Of a DNA stretch of 64,000 nt, positions 18,452-28,527 are shown piece by piece (positions within the stretch are counted from its first letter, which is position 1; each line of letters begins with the position of its first letter). The translations under genes and the position numbers were made by a program. The stretch comes from Methanoculleus thermophilus (lineage in GTDB: Archaea > Halobacteriota > Methanomicrobia > Methanomicrobiales > Methanoculleaceae). The stretch spans positions 186,001 through 250,000 of the forward strand of contig NZ_BCNX01000006.1 of assembly GCF_001571405.1 (NCBI RefSeq). The letters are read 5' to 3'. The notes under the pieces were generated by a model. It saw only the letters and a program-made list of their open reading frames with translations. It had not been told where the DNA came from and did not search any database.

Positions 18452-18898
18452 ATGGCAAGTAAGGTAATGACAAACAACGCTGCCGCAGGCGGCGCTGTGA
18501 CACAGGCATTAAGCGACGCAGAGATTGTTGCACAGTTCAAGCAGCGTGGTTGCTGGGGGCTGTACACAAGCGTGGATTTGAAGGGATGCGATCCGGCATC
18601 GATAAGAGATCCAGAAAAGATTCACCAGTTCATCATCGAACTGTGCGACCTCATCGACATGAAGAGATTCGGCGAACCGCAGATCATCCACTTCGGCCCA
18701 AATGAGAGGGTAGCAGGATTCTCCATGACTCAGCTCATCGAGACATCGCTGGTCTCCGGCCACTTCGCGAACGAGACCAACGCAGCCTACCTCGATATCT
18801 TCAGCTGCAAAGAATATGAGCCTTCGAAGGCAGCCGAGTTTTGTAAGGACTTTTTTGGAGCACAGTCAGTGACCTACCAGGTACTGTTCAGGGACTAA
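18452..18898 (+). CDS. S-adenosylmethionine decarboxylase-like protein
   Basis: A 148-residue protein resembling the prokaryotic AdoMet decarboxylase fold. The second half, SLVSGHFANETNAAYLDIFS then SCKEYEPSKAAEFCKDFFGA, aligns with SpeH/SpeD sequences around the self-cleaving serine, the catalytic His and the active-site Cys (here SCK). The usual Glu-Ser-His cleavage motif is not exact (ETSLVSGH), so pyruvoyl formation is uncertain. A canonical enzyme would make decarboxylated AdoMet for polyamines. Upstream is an AT-rich promoter region with GAAGGTGAG just before the ATG. It stands alone between two large gaps. Confidence 0.6.
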   Translation: MASKVMTNNAAAGGAVTQALSDAEIVAQFKQRGCWGLYTSVDLKGCDPASIRDPEKIHQFIIELCDLIDMKRFGEPQIIHFGPNERVAGFSMTQLIETSLVSGHFANETNAAYLDIFSCKEYEPSKAAEFCKDFFGAQSVTYQVLFRD

Positions 18899-19767
18899 AT
18901 ACGAACAAGGCACCCGGCAAACGCATTAATAATACTCTGTGACGGCAAAGAGCCGCTGCCATCTCCCGCCGGTCTAACTGGAAGCCGCGGCGAGGCGGCC
19001 CCCACCCTCGATTTTCTTGGAGTAAAGCGGTCCGGACGGTCGGGTCTACGTAGCTGGAGAATCTGACAGGTCTGTTTTGTAAATACCCCGCTGCACGAAT
19101 TCTGCGGAGATATCGCCATTAGTGGTGTGCGACGTTCCGCAGGAACGGACTTGAGCACCGCTAGGTGCACTTAACAGTGCTCGAACTCCAGTTGTTTCAG
19201 CAACCTTACTGCAATGTTCGAGTTGCTGCTCTCCCTGACTTGCTGATTCCCGTTGATTAAACCAGGCACGGATTCCTACCGGACATCGCATTACAGGGGG
19301 GAGGGGACAGGGGAGGGGGGGAGCATCCCCCCTCCCCTGAAACCCCACCCCAAAGCGCGATACCCCAGTGGTCCAGTGTACTGGACTTTATCCTCGTTTG
19401 CGCTGTTTTCGTCTGCAATTTCGTGCATCGGTTACATGGAAACGAGGTAAAATCATTCCACTGCAGAAGACTCATTCTGTTAGGGATGGTGCCGCACTTC
19501 ACGCAGCCCTCCACAAAATCCACGGACGTGGCTTACACCATTTCGGCTGTTTTTGTTGTAACTTCATCAAATGAGACTGATACCCCGGTTCTCTAACCGG
19601 TCACCCGCGAAACCGTTTTTGGGTTCTCAAGATCCGCCTGCACCCTTTTTGGGCTATTTAACTTGGCACGGCCGATCTGCAGAGCCAGAACTATCCCGGG
19701 GATGTCTCTTTACAGGGGTTAAATACAGGGATTAGAATCCGGCCGGGCTCGATCGAAAAAAAGGTGT
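18899..19767. other. Long gene-free region with several hairpins
   Basis: An 869-base stretch without a believable protein gene on either strand. It holds small inverted repeats: GTTCCGCAGGAAC near 19131-19143, and GAGCAC with GTGCTC flanking an 18-base loop near 19153-19182. There is a G-rich/C-rich palindromic patch at 19300-19342 and TTCTCTAACC-type hairpins near 19590. No tRNA, 7S RNA or RNase P signature was recognised. Small RNAs or a decayed gene are possible. The right end holds the frhB terminator. Confidence 0.45.
19755..19767 (-). terminator. T-rich terminator after frhB
   Basis: Directly after the frhB stop codon the leftward strand reads ACACCTTTTTTTCG. A run of seven T immediately after a stop is the usual archaeal termination signal, here closing the frhADGB transcript. 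Confidence 0.6.
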
Positions 19768-20655
19768 TTAGGGGGACTCGTAGGGGTTCCGGAGACCCTT
19801 CGGGGTTCCGTCCGCCCTGATTCCCACGGTCTTGCGCTCGTCGACGTGCTTCTGGTTCTTCGTGATCTTCTCGGTCGCGAGCTTCTTGACGAGGTCGAGG
19901 CCGGGCTTGACCTGGTCGATGGGCTTCGTCTCGAAGAGACCTGCGGCCAGGGCGCCTTCCCAGACTTCGTTACCCTTCAGGCTCCGGACAAAGACCGTGC
20001 TCCAGCCGTCGGGGCTGCCGACGGACCCGCTCGAGATGTCGGCGAGGTTCGCGACGTAGTCCAGGCAGACGTGGCAGCCGGGCTGCACGTACTTGTGGAT
20101 CAGTTTCGGGGGCATCTGGCTGACTGCACCGCGCTCGGTGTAGACCGTGAACTTGCCCTTGCCGATGTCCATCTTCTTGACGGACTCCATCTTCTGGTTG
20201 CAGTGGTCCTCGACGATCGCCTCGAGCGCCTGGTAGGAGAGGTTCTCCATGCAGAAGATACCGAGCGCGAGGGCGATCTTGTCGTCGACGTCGCGCAGGC
20301 CGATCGGGTAGACCTGCGCCTTGCGGGTCGCCTGGATCTGGCAGGGCGTACCGACGATACCGACGCGGTCGAAACCATAGCTCCGGGTTACCTCCTTGAT
20401 CAGGTAGAGGTTCGGGCTGATGGTGTAGCGCGTTCCGGCAGCGGCGAGAAGTTCGGCCTTAGTGGTCGCGACCATGGGCTCCGGCCTCCAGGGCTCATCG
20501 CTCGGCCCTGCGACGATGGCACCATCGATGATACCCTCTTCGAGCGCGTACGCGAAGAGTGTCGTGATGATACCGCCGTCCTGGGACTTCTTTAAGATGT
20601 CCTTGTCGGTCGAGCGTGCCGAGATTACGGACTTGTAGTTGCCGAGTACATCCAT
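19768..20655 (-). CDS. frhB: Coenzyme F420-reducing hydrogenase, beta subunit
   Basis: A 295-residue FrhB, the subunit that holds FAD and one [4Fe-4S] cluster and passes electrons from the hydrogenase to F420. Diagnostic phrases are KSQDGGIITTLFAYALEEG, VGIVGTPCQIQATRKAQVYP and PGCHVCLDYVANLADIS, whose cysteines bind the cluster. ATG 20655 (MDVLGNYKS) with GGTGAGAAAG ahead is used, 10 bases after the frhG stop; upstream in-frame codons lie inside frhG. It is the last gene of the operon and is followed by a T-rich terminator. The enzyme works in the cytoplasm. Confidence 0.95.
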   Translation of the reverse strand: MDVLGNYKSVISARSTDKDILKKSQDGGIITTLFAYALEEGIIDGAIVAGPSDEPWRPEPMVATTKAELLAAAGTRYTISPNLYLIKEVTRSYGFDRVGIVGTPCQIQATRKAQVYPIGLRDVDDKIALALGIFCMENLSYQALEAIVEDHCNQKMESVKKMDIGKGKFTVYTERGAVSQMPPKLIHKYVQPGCHVCLDYVANLADISSGSVGSPDGWSTVFVRSLKGNEVWEGALAAGLFETKPIDQVKPGLDLVKKLATEKITKNQKHVDERKTVGIRADGTPKGLRNPYESP

Positions 20656-20665
20656 CTTTCTCACC

Positions 20666-21679
20666 TCACTGCATGGCTCCCTTGATGGCATTGATGATGC
20701 CCTCGTAGTTGTTCATGACGTCGAAGTTGAACCAGCTCCTGGGGCACTGCGAGTAGCAGGCGCCGCACTTGATGCACTGGTCGCGGTTCACGTTCGGCTT
20801 GCCGTACTCCATGGTAACGGCGCGGACCGGACAGGTGCCGGCGCAGGTACCGCATCCCATGCAGAGGCCCTGGTTGATGACATCGTACATCAGGTCGCAG
20901 CCGCATGCCGTGTCGCCGCGCTTTGCAAGCTGCATCAGCGGGGTCAGGTAGGCGGTGGCGAGAGCCTTCTGTTCGTCGTTGCCCTTCAGCAGCAGGTAGG
21001 CCATGACGGCGATGTTCCTGACCATCTGGGGGCACGGGGGACAGGACGGGAGATAGAGGTCGACGTCGACGATCTCGCTGATCGGCACGAACGCCTCGTG
21101 GCCGGGCTGGTTCCACTGGCCGCCGCGGCAGAACCGGGTGATGTTGCCGTATGCTGCACAGGCGCCGTAGGCGACCAGCACCTTCGACTTTTCTCTTGCT
21201 TCCTTCAGTTCCTCTATCGAGAGTTCGTCGTTCAGACAGCACGACCCCTCAACCAGGCATACGTCCATCTCGGGGACGTGGCGGGTGTCGACCAGAGTCA
21301 GCGCATAGACTAAGTCTGCGTAGTCATCGAGCAGCTTGAAGAGACCCTCGTAGTTATCTGCAATCGTTACGAGGCATCCCGTACATCCGCTCAGGTGTAA
21401 TTCACCTATAGTAATCTTTTCTGCCACAGGCTTTTCCTCCTTTTGTACAACTTCCACCTTTTCTTTTGTAATTACATCAGAGGGCTTTACCGCGGGCTTC
21501 TCCTGCACGTTCACTGTAGCAGGCTTTGCCTCCGGTTTCACCTCCGGCTTTTTCTGCGGCTGGCTCGCCGCTGGTATCACCTCAGGTTTGCTCTCCGGTT
21601 TTGCCTCCGGTATCTTCTCCGGTGGTTTCTCCCGGTGACGCCCAAAGATGCGTTTCTTGATGGTTGATAGCAGCCCCAT
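20666..21679 (-). CDS. frhG: Coenzyme F420-reducing hydrogenase, gamma subunit with KPE-rich N-terminal extension
   Basis: FrhG is the small [NiFe]-hydrogenase subunit carrying three [4Fe-4S] clusters. The proximal-cluster phrase HLSGCTGCLVTIADNYEGLF is followed by SCPPCPQMVRN and two ferredoxin motifs (CMGCGTCAGTCP, CIKCGACYSQCP). From ATG 21679 it has 337 residues, ~85 more than usual: a basic helix (MGLLSTIKKRIFGR), then a disordered Lys-Pro-Glu repeat region. An internal GTG at 21427, with AAAAGGAGG seven bases upstream, gives the ordinary 253-residue form (VAEKITIGELHLSG). The long form overlaps frhD by 98 bases. Either or both products may be made. Confidence 0.93.
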   Translation of the reverse strand: MGLLSTIKKRIFGRHREKPPEKIPEAKPESKPEVIPAASQPQKKPEVKPEAKPATVNVQEKPAVKPSDVITKEKVEVVQKEEKPVAEKITIGELHLSGCTGCLVTIADNYEGLFKLLDDYADLVYALTLVDTRHVPEMDVCLVEGSCCLNDELSIEELKEAREKSKVLVAYGACAAYGNITRFCRGGQWNQPGHEAFVPISEIVDVDLYLPSCPPCPQMVRNIAVMAYLLLKGNDEQKALATAYLTPLMQLAKRGDTACGCDLMYDVINQGLCMGCGTCAGTCPVRAVTMEYGKPNVNRDQCIKCGACYSQCPRSWFNFDVMNNYEGIINAIKGAMQ

Positions 21680-22145
21680 ATTCTACCCCAATTTCATCCA
21701 GTACGATACGTACTGTTTTGGGAATGGCACCCTCAACCTCCTCAGTGAGCCCTAGTTCAAACTCATGGCTAGCGACACGCTTGGGCTGGCAACCGATGAT
21801 CGTGATATCAATGACGTCTTTTAATCGCTGTAGTGGCTCGGAAAGGTCCCACGAATGGGCATCCCGGTAGGAGCCCGGCGGCAGGTCCTCGGGCCGGAGT
21901 TTCGTCACATCACCGGGTTTGGCGCCGAAATCGACGATATCGATGATGATCAGCTTCTTGACCGGCACCTCCGCATCCTCCATCAGCGTAAAGAGGAAGT
22001 GAGGGGCGCCAAGGCCGGCGTCGATAACCTTGACGTTGTCGGGCAGTTGTAGTTTCTTGAGTTCCTCGACGACTGCAGGACCGAAACCATCGTCTCCGAA
22101 GAGGGGGTTGCCGCATCCTGCGATCACGATCTCACGGAATAGCAT
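21582..22145 (-). CDS. frhD: F420-reducing hydrogenase maturation protease
   Basis: A 187-residue HycI/HyaD-type endopeptidase that trims the C-terminus of the large subunit FrhA after nickel insertion. The N-terminal IVIAGCGNPLFGDDGFGPAV and the later VDFGAKPGDVTKL contain the conserved acidic residues that sense nickel. The last ~27 residues (after EYGAAI) are Gly/Thr-rich and lie over the start of the extended frhG frame. It starts at ATG 22145, 10 bases after the frhA stop, in the usual order frhA-D-G-B. Confidence 0.92.
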   Translation of the reverse strand: MLFREIVIAGCGNPLFGDDGFGPAVVEELKKLQLPDNVKVIDAGLGAPHFLFTLMEDAEVPVKKLIIIDIVDFGAKPGDVTKLRPEDLPPGSYRDAHSWDLSEPLQRLKDVIDITIIGCQPKRVASHEFELGLTEEVEGAIPKTVRIVLDEIGVEYGAAINHQETHLWASPGETTGEDTGGKTGEQT

Positions 22146-22155
22146 GCGTGTACGC

Positions 22156-23523
22156 TCACTGAATGAGTTTCTGGGCTACCAGTCTCTTGTCTTCGTCGAT
22201 CACAATCATGTGCGTCGCACAGGAGACGCAGGGGTCGTATCCACGCATGATGACTTCCGCGAGCCTCCAGGGCGCACCGGTCAGCGCACGGCTGCAGGTG
22301 GGGAAGTTCCAGGTGGTCGGGACGAGCATCGAGAAGTACTGCACCCGGCCGTCCTTGACCCGGGCAAGGTGGATGTCTGCACCACGGGGTGCCTCGTTCG
22401 CGGCCCATCCGAGGGAGCCGTCGCCCTGCGGGATCTCATCGGCGACTACCTTTCCAGAGGTGTTGAGCGCATCGAGTGCGTCGATGATGCCGTAGGCAGT
22501 CTCGGGGAACTCCATCTGGCGGGCGATCTGCAGGCCGATGGTGCCCTTCTCGTCGAAGTTCTTGAAGATGGCCTGACGTGCACGCGGTCCGACCTCGACG
22601 GGCTGGCCGTCGTAGAGCGGGACGCCGGTGCAGGCTTCCATCTGAGGCCATGCCTTGGTGCCAACGGGGGAGGTACCGCCGATTGGGTAGTTCGGGTCGG
22701 CCTCGGTGACTTCGACCTCACCCATGTACCAGTCCCAGGGGCGGACTTCGGTGAACCGCTCGGGGAACCACTTCGGGTCCTCGTCGAGGCTCGAGCTGCC
22801 GTAGACCGGTGCGACGGCCATGTAACCCTGGTTGTGGTAACCGAGATCCTTCGGGATCGGGACTTCGACGCCGCCGACCTCTGCCCAGTCGCGCTTCTGG
22901 TAGTTCCGGAAGACCGCGATCATGAACTCCATCTGTTCCTGGACGAGGACACGAGCTTCCTTCGCGAGGTCGTAGATCTTCGCCTTCGCACGCGGGGTGA
23001 TGTTCTTGTACATACCGCCGACGCGTGGGTTGCTCGGGTGGATGGCCTCTCCGCCGACCATCTCGCCGATGGTCTGGCCGATCTCACGGATCCGCTGGAT
23101 CCGGAGTGCAACGCTCCTGACCGGTTCTTCCTTCGAGAACGGGTTGATCTTCATGTCGGTCCCGGGGAGGTACATGTCCGGGAGGGCCAGGATGTTGTGG
23201 ATGGCGTGGCTGTGCATCCGGTTGGCACACTGCAGGATGTAGCGCAGGAGTTTTGCGTCCTCGGGGATCTCGCACCCGATGGATGCCTCCATCGCCTCGG
23301 TAGCCGCCAGGGTGTGTGCAATGGGGCAGATACCGCAGACGCGCGATGCAATCTTTGGAACCTGATCCATCGTCTTGCCGATGGCGAGCTTCTCGACACC
23401 CCTCACCGGGGTGATGCTGAGCCAGTCTCCACGCTCGATGATGCCTTCATCGTTGACCTTCAGAACGAGCTTTGAGTGGCCTTCATGTCTCGTAGTTGGG
23501 GAAATCTCTACAACTTTCGACAA
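22156..23523 (-). CDS. frhA: Coenzyme F420-reducing hydrogenase, alpha (NiFe) subunit
   Basis: A 455-residue large subunit that binds the Ni-Fe centre and oxidises H2 to reduce F420 for methanogenesis. Both metal-binding cysteine pairs are present: RVCGICPIAHT near residue 62 and DPCVSCATH near the C-terminus. The C-terminal tail after the His is the peptide removed by FrhD. The start is a TTG at 23523 with GAGGCGAT nearby; the N-terminus VVEISPTTRHEGHSKL matches the family. It is the first gene of the operon, with a ~100-base structured leader and a strong promoter. Confidence 0.95.
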   Translation of the reverse strand: MSKVVEISPTTRHEGHSKLVLKVNDEGIIERGDWLSITPVRGVEKLAIGKTMDQVPKIASRVCGICPIAHTLAATEAMEASIGCEIPEDAKLLRYILQCANRMHSHAIHNILALPDMYLPGTDMKINPFSKEEPVRSVALRIQRIREIGQTIGEMVGGEAIHPSNPRVGGMYKNITPRAKAKIYDLAKEARVLVQEQMEFMIAVFRNYQKRDWAEVGGVEVPIPKDLGYHNQGYMAVAPVYGSSSLDEDPKWFPERFTEVRPWDWYMGEVEVTEADPNYPIGGTSPVGTKAWPQMEACTGVPLYDGQPVEVGPRARQAIFKNFDEKGTIGLQIARQMEFPETAYGIIDALDALNTSGKVVADEIPQGDGSLGWAANEAPRGADIHLARVKDGRVQYFSMLVPTTWNFPTCSRALTGAPWRLAEVIMRGYDPCVSCATHMIVIDEDKRLVAQKLIQ

Positions 23524-23548
23524 ATATATCGCCTCATTCCGATATTTG

Positions 23549-23561
23549 GTGTTCTGAACAC
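23549..23561 (-). promoter_or_regulatory. Perfect palindrome in frhA leader
   Basis: GTGTTC-T-GAACAC is a perfect 13-base inverted repeat 26 bases upstream of the frhA TTG start. It could be an RNA hairpin near the ribosome site or an operator. Confidence 0.4.
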
Positions 23562-23609
23562 TATACCGGTGTTATGCAGATTTGTTACCACACAATGTTG
23601 TACTGGAAA

Positions 23610-23623
23610 CGTACGCGAGTACG
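23610..23623 (-). promoter_or_regulatory. Inverted repeat near frh transcription start
   Basis: CGTAC-GCGA-GTACG is an inverted repeat with a four-base spacer, about 25-40 bases downstream of the likely TATA box, i.e. at or just after the expected transcription start. This is a typical place for a repressor operator. Confidence 0.4.
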
Positions 23624-23647
23624 TCGGAAAGAAGTATGACGAAAACA

Positions 23648-23665
23648 GAGTTTATAGCTTTCGCT
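23648..23665 (-). promoter_or_regulatory. Promoter (BRE/TATA) of frhADGB
   Basis: The leftward strand reads CGAAAGCTATAAACTC: a purine-rich BRE-like CGAAA followed by TATA-like CTATAAAC. It lies ~125 bases before the frhA start, giving a leader of about 100 bases that holds two inverted repeats. Confidence 0.55.
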
Positions 23666-23760
23666 CTAGTGTCTCTCGAAATAATACCTTTCGTAAAACG
23701 CGTACCACTTGATGATAATATTGATTTACATAATATATTGTGCAAAAAATATTATCAGTT

Positions 23761-24702
23761 TTATAGTGCGCCTTTGTCCATCTCCGCGACGAGCTCCGCT
23801 ATCGTTGCCTTTCGCTCCGCGTAAGCATTGTGCTGATGAATGCTCTCCTCATTCGTCTGCTTAATCGTGACTACAGTATCTCCTGGGAGATACCTGAACT
23901 GCGCGATTACCTTGCGGGCCATTTCGCGAACGCAGTCCTCTACGAACCGCGGGTTCTTGTGTGCTTCCATCACCACGTAACTCTCGTCCCCCCGCTTGAG
24001 AAGTTCGTAGATGCGCGCACTCATGGAATCCTTCAGGATCTTGATGATCTTCTCGAGGCTGACATGCTGATCGTCATCTGTCTCAATGCAGAGGAAGCCC
24101 CGACCGCGCTGGTTGTGCGTGGCCATCGGCACCTCCTTGAAGAATGCCTCGATCTTTTCCTCCTCCACGCCAAGGTTCTCGAGGACATGCAGGGCATGAT
24201 CCTTCATGATGTTCTGAGCGCAGGGGCAGGCGGTCATCCCGGTTACTTCAGCGCCGATGCTCTTTCGGATGATCGGGTTCCCATCGTTTCTCTGGGCTAC
24301 TGCACTTGCGTGGACGTTCACGACCTCATGACAGCTCGTCTCGCTGACCGGGGTCTCGCGTCTGACCATGAACTGGCTCCGCATCCGGACCTCGGTCCGC
24401 TCCGCGTACTCATGCCGGTCGAGGAGTTTCCTCGCCACTGCACTGCAGAGTTCCTCGATCCCGTTGACATCACCGTCGATGGCATGTTGCAGCACGTCAT
24501 CGATCACTTCGAAGTTCCGGGAGAGGTTTGCACCCTTGAGACTTCCCGGAAGATCAACGAAGACGTCAAAGACGGAGATGAATATGACCGGCCGTTTGCC
24601 GGGTCTGGCGACTTCAACAAGTTTTTTGACGTTCTTCACACCCACCCGGGTCAGGTTGATGCGAACCTCGGGCAGGCTGGACTGGACATCTGGCAGATCC
24701 AT
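23761..24702 (-). CDS. mptA: GTP cyclohydrolase MptA (FolE2 family)
   Basis: A 313-residue enzyme that converts GTP to 7,8-dihydroneopterin 2',3'-cyclic phosphate, the first step of methanopterin synthesis. The FolE2/MptA signatures are VKNVKKLVEVARPGKRPVIF, SETSCHEVVNVHASAVAQRN and VTGMTACPCAQNIMKDHALH with the metal-binding Cys/His set, then MATHNQRGRGFLCIE. ATG 24702 is used; the preceding codon is a GTG that would add one residue. It is divergent from ilvC and lies just upstream of the frh promoter region on the same strand. Its 3' end falls in AT-rich sequence. Confidence 0.92.
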   Translation of the reverse strand: MDLPDVQSSLPEVRINLTRVGVKNVKKLVEVARPGKRPVIFISVFDVFVDLPGSLKGANLSRNFEVIDDVLQHAIDGDVNGIEELCSAVARKLLDRHEYAERTEVRMRSQFMVRRETPVSETSCHEVVNVHASAVAQRNDGNPIIRKSIGAEVTGMTACPCAQNIMKDHALHVLENLGVEEEKIEAFFKEVPMATHNQRGRGFLCIETDDDQHVSLEKIIKILKDSMSARIYELLKRGDESYVVMEAHKNPRFVEDCVREMARKVIAQFRYLPGDTVVTIKQTNEESIHQHNAYAERKATIAELVAEMDKGAL

Positions 24703-24754
24703 CACAAATCCTCAATCACGTATTGGGATCAAGGTTTCACTTCATCAACCTTAA

Positions 24755-25819
<1,065 letters not shown>

Positions 25820-25874
25820 TACTCCTCTTCTTTTTGGATCCTCGTTTTTATACTAACCTGTCATATCCCCTGGT

Positions 25875-26366
25875 ATGGCTGTCTGTATCATCTACCACTC
25901 GGAGACCGGCAACACCCGGACCGTGGCCGAGCGGCTTAGCGCGGAAGTCGGCGGCGATCTCGTCGCGGTCCGGGACCTTGCAGGGTACTCGAAGGTGGGG
26001 ATGTACCTCCGGGGCGCTCCGCGAGCCCTGCGTGGGGAACTTGCCAGGATCGAGCCTGCCGTCATCGATGTCTCCGGCTACGACATTGTTGCTCTTGGAA
26101 CCCCCGTATGGGCGGGCAACCCCACCCCTGCGGTGAACGCGGCAATCGGCGCCCTTGTGGGCATCGAAGGAAAGGCGGCCGTCGTCTTCTGCACCTCGGG
26201 CGGGATGCCGGGTAAGACGCTTGAAGCCGTAACAGCGATGCTTTCAAACCGCGGCGCCGACGTCAGGGGTGCGGTCTCGTTCACGGTGCAGGATCTGCGG
26301 CAGGGGGCGCCGATCGATGCCCTGGCCGATCTCGTCCGGCAGCTGGAAAAAGAGAAGGTCGTTTAG
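25875..26366 (+). CDS. Flavodoxin-family protein
   Basis: A 163-residue flavodoxin with the FMN phosphate loop at the very N-terminus ([17 protein letters not shown]) and the second FMN loop [15 protein letters not shown] near residue 75. A Gly-rich strand [14 protein letters not shown] is typical of the WrbA/flavodoxin_3-type. It likely acts as a one- or two-electron carrier or quinone-type reductase; the partner is unknown. It follows ilvC by 55 bases and its stop overlaps the convergent purL stop by four bases. Confidence 0.85.
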   Translation: MAVCIIYHSETGNTRTVAERLSAEVGGDLVAVRDLAGYSKVGMYLRGAPRALRGELARIEPAVIDVSGYDIVALGTPVWAGNPTPAVNAAIGALVGIEGKAAVVFCTSGGMPGKTLEAVTAMLSNRGADVRGAVSFTVQDLRQGAPIDALADLVRQLEKEKVV

Positions 26367-28432
26367 AAACGCATCGTCCGGGTCGTGGTGGAGAGCGCGG
26401 TCTCGAGTTCTTCCGGCGTGATGACGACCGTCTCGCCCTTCAGCCGGAGGGTGAGGGCGTCGCCTCCGACGGTGCCGATGATCCGGTACTCCACCCCGGC
26501 GAGGGCCGACTCATCCGGAACCGCGACCAGGAACCGACCGTAGGTCTCGGAGAAGAGTTCTTCCAGGGGATCGCCGGTGAGGGTGACGTCCGCACGCGGC
26601 GCGATCTTTGCAAGCGCGGCAAGAAGGCCGCCCCGGGAGAGATCGGTTGCGGTGGTGCGCCCCTCCCTCACAAGGTCGCGAACGACGGCAACGACGGCCG
26701 GATCGGCCATTGCGGGTGCGGATCCTCCGCATCCGGTGACTGCGTCGAGGACCGATCCGCCAAAGTCCGGCTCGGTCTTCCCGATCAGGGCAAGTTTCTC
26801 CCCACTCTTTGGCGCCGTCCATCTCCGGATCTCGCCCCGTCCGACCATCCCGAGCGAGGGCGTGGGCTTGATCTGCGTACCAAACTCGTCGCTTTCGTTG
26901 TAGAGCGAGACGTTGCCGCCGACGATCGGGGTCTCAATCTTGCGCGCCGCATCCCCGAGCCCGAGGATGGATTGCTCGAGCTGCCAGTAGGTCTCCGGGT
27001 GCTCGGGGCTCGCGAAGTTCAAGCAGTCGACGATGCAGAGCGGGTCGGCGCCGAGACAGGCGAGGTTGCTCGCGTTCTCGATGACGGCGTTTGCCGTCCC
27101 TTCAAAGGGCTTTAAATAAATGTGCCGGGGGTTGCACCCGCAGGAGAGGACGAGGGCTTTATCCTCCAGTCGGAGGACTGCTGCGTCGTGGACGAGCGAG
27201 ACCGACTGGAGCTGGACGTCTTTGTCGTACTGCTCGTAGACCCAGTTCTTCCTGGCCACGTCGGGGTGCGAAAGGACCGCGAGCGCGAGGTCTTTTACCG
27301 GCATCGTCGGGCGGACGAATGGGGTTTCGGCCGAGTACGGCTTCTTGTCCCAGGCGCAGAGCGGGGCTCCGCCGACGAGGAGGTCGATCGGGAGATCGGC
27401 AACGGTCTCGCCGTGGAACTTCACGATGTAGCGGGGTTCTTCGATAACCTCACCGATATCGCTCCAGCGGAGATCATACTTCTCTGCGATCTCCCCCATC
27501 AGGGCGACGTCTTCGGGCGCCACCTCGATGAGCATCCGTTCCTGGGACTCCGCGAGCATGATCTCGCGCGGCGTCATTCCGGTCTCGCGAAGATGGACCC
27601 GATCGGCGTAGATGACGGCGCCGAACGTGCTCGCCATCTCGCTCGATGCTCCTGCAAGGCCTGCGGCCCCGAGATCGCGGCAGGAGAGGACCTTCCCGGT
27701 CTCCGCCATGGCAAGGATTGCATCGATGAGGAGCTTTTCCGTGTATGGGTCGCCGACCTGAACGCTCGGCCGGTCGGCAGCCTCCGCATCCTCTGCAAGG
27801 TCGCGGGATGCGAACGATGCGCCGCCAAGCCCGTCCCGGCCTGTCGAGGAGCCGATCAGGACAAGGTGGCTCCCCGGCCGTTTTACCCGGGCGGTGATGT
27901 AGCGGTCGGGTTTGACGGTCCCGACGCAGACGACGTTCACGAGCGGGTTTCCCGAATAGGATGGGTCGAAGACGAGTTCACCACGGACGACCGGCACACC
28001 GATACAGTTGCCGTAATCCCCGATCCCGGCGACGACGTGCTCAAAGAGGTAGCGGTTCTTCTCGCTTGCGAGGGGGCCGAAGTAGAGCGGGTCCATCAGG
28101 GCGATGGGCCGGGCGCCCATTGAGAGGACATCGCGGACGATCCCGCCGACTCCGGTGGCGGCGCCGTCGTAAGGGTCTACGTAACTGGGGTGGTTATGGC
28201 TCTCCATCCCGATGGCGAGGGCACAGGTGTCGCTGAACCGCACGATCGCGGCATCGTCTCCCGGCCCGAGGAGCACCTCGCTCCCGGTGGTAGGCAGCGT
28301 CCGGAGAAGTGTTTTGGTGGACCGGTAACTGCAGTGTTCGCTCCAGAGGTTTTCAAAGCAGGCAATCTCGACGTCGGTTAAGTCCCGTCCGAGGGTTTTG
28401 CGCAGCAATTCAAGGTCCTGTGCCGGCAACAT
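26363..28432 (-). CDS. purL: Phosphoribosylformylglycinamidine synthase II
   Basis: A 689-residue small-type PurL. It uses ATP and glutamine-derived ammonia (from PurQ) to make FGAM in purine synthesis. Typical features are the N-terminal [20 protein letters not shown], the catalytic His in [20 protein letters not shown], the Mg/ATP region [19 protein letters not shown] and the second AIRS-like half with [12 protein letters not shown]. Length is usual for archaeal PurL, which needs separate PurS and PurQ; neither is nearby. It starts at ATG 28432 with no clear ribosome site, so the mRNA may be leaderless. The gene is monocistronic. Confidence 0.95.
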   Translation of the reverse strand: MLPAQDLELLRKTLGRDLTDVEIACFENLWSEHCSYRSTKTLLRTLPTTGSEVLLGPGDDAAIVRFSDTCALAIGMESHNHPSYVDPYDGAATGVGGIVRDVLSMGARPIALMDPLYFGPLASEKNRYLFEHVVAGIGDYGNCIGVPVVRGELVFDPSYSGNPLVNVVCVGTVKPDRYITARVKRPGSHLVLIGSSTGRDGLGGASFASRDLAEDAEAADRPSVQVGDPYTEKLLIDAILAMAETGKVLSCRDLGAAGLAGASSEMASTFGAVIYADRVHLRETGMTPREIMLAESQERMLIEVAPEDVALMGEIAEKYDLRWSDIGEVIEEPRYIVKFHGETVADLPIDLLVGGAPLCAWDKKPYSAETPFVRPTMPVKDLALAVLSHPDVARKNWVYEQYDKDVQLQSVSLVHDAAVLRLEDKALVLSCGCNPRHIYLKPFEGTANAVIENASNLACLGADPLCIVDCLNFASPEHPETYWQLEQSILGLGDAARKIETPIVGGNVSLYNESDEFGTQIKPTPSLGMVGRGEIRRWTAPKSGEKLALIGKTEPDFGGSVLDAVTGCGGSAPAMADPAVVAVVRDLVREGRTTATDLSRGGLLAALAKIAPRADVTLTGDPLEELFSETYGRFLVAVPDESALAGVEYRIIGTVGGDALTLRLKGETVVITPEELETALSTTTRTMRF

Positions 28433-28527
28433 ACTGTAAAACTGATGGGTTGCCTATCTACATAAGTATGTGCAAGCCCGGGAGTTTGGGGAACCACTTT
28501 TTGACGTCGCGCGACCAATACTGAGGC

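Noticed and set aside
19046-19523. Short frames and a G/C-rich patch considered as an RNase P or 7S RNA gene
   Set aside because: No conserved helix or tetraloop of either RNA could be found by eye.
20639-21313. Plus-strand 224-codon frame across the frhB/frhG junction
   Set aside because: Antisense to two conserved hydrogenase genes.
22030-23475. A 481-codon open frame on the plus strand
   Set aside because: Antisense to frhA, whose motifs are unmistakable.
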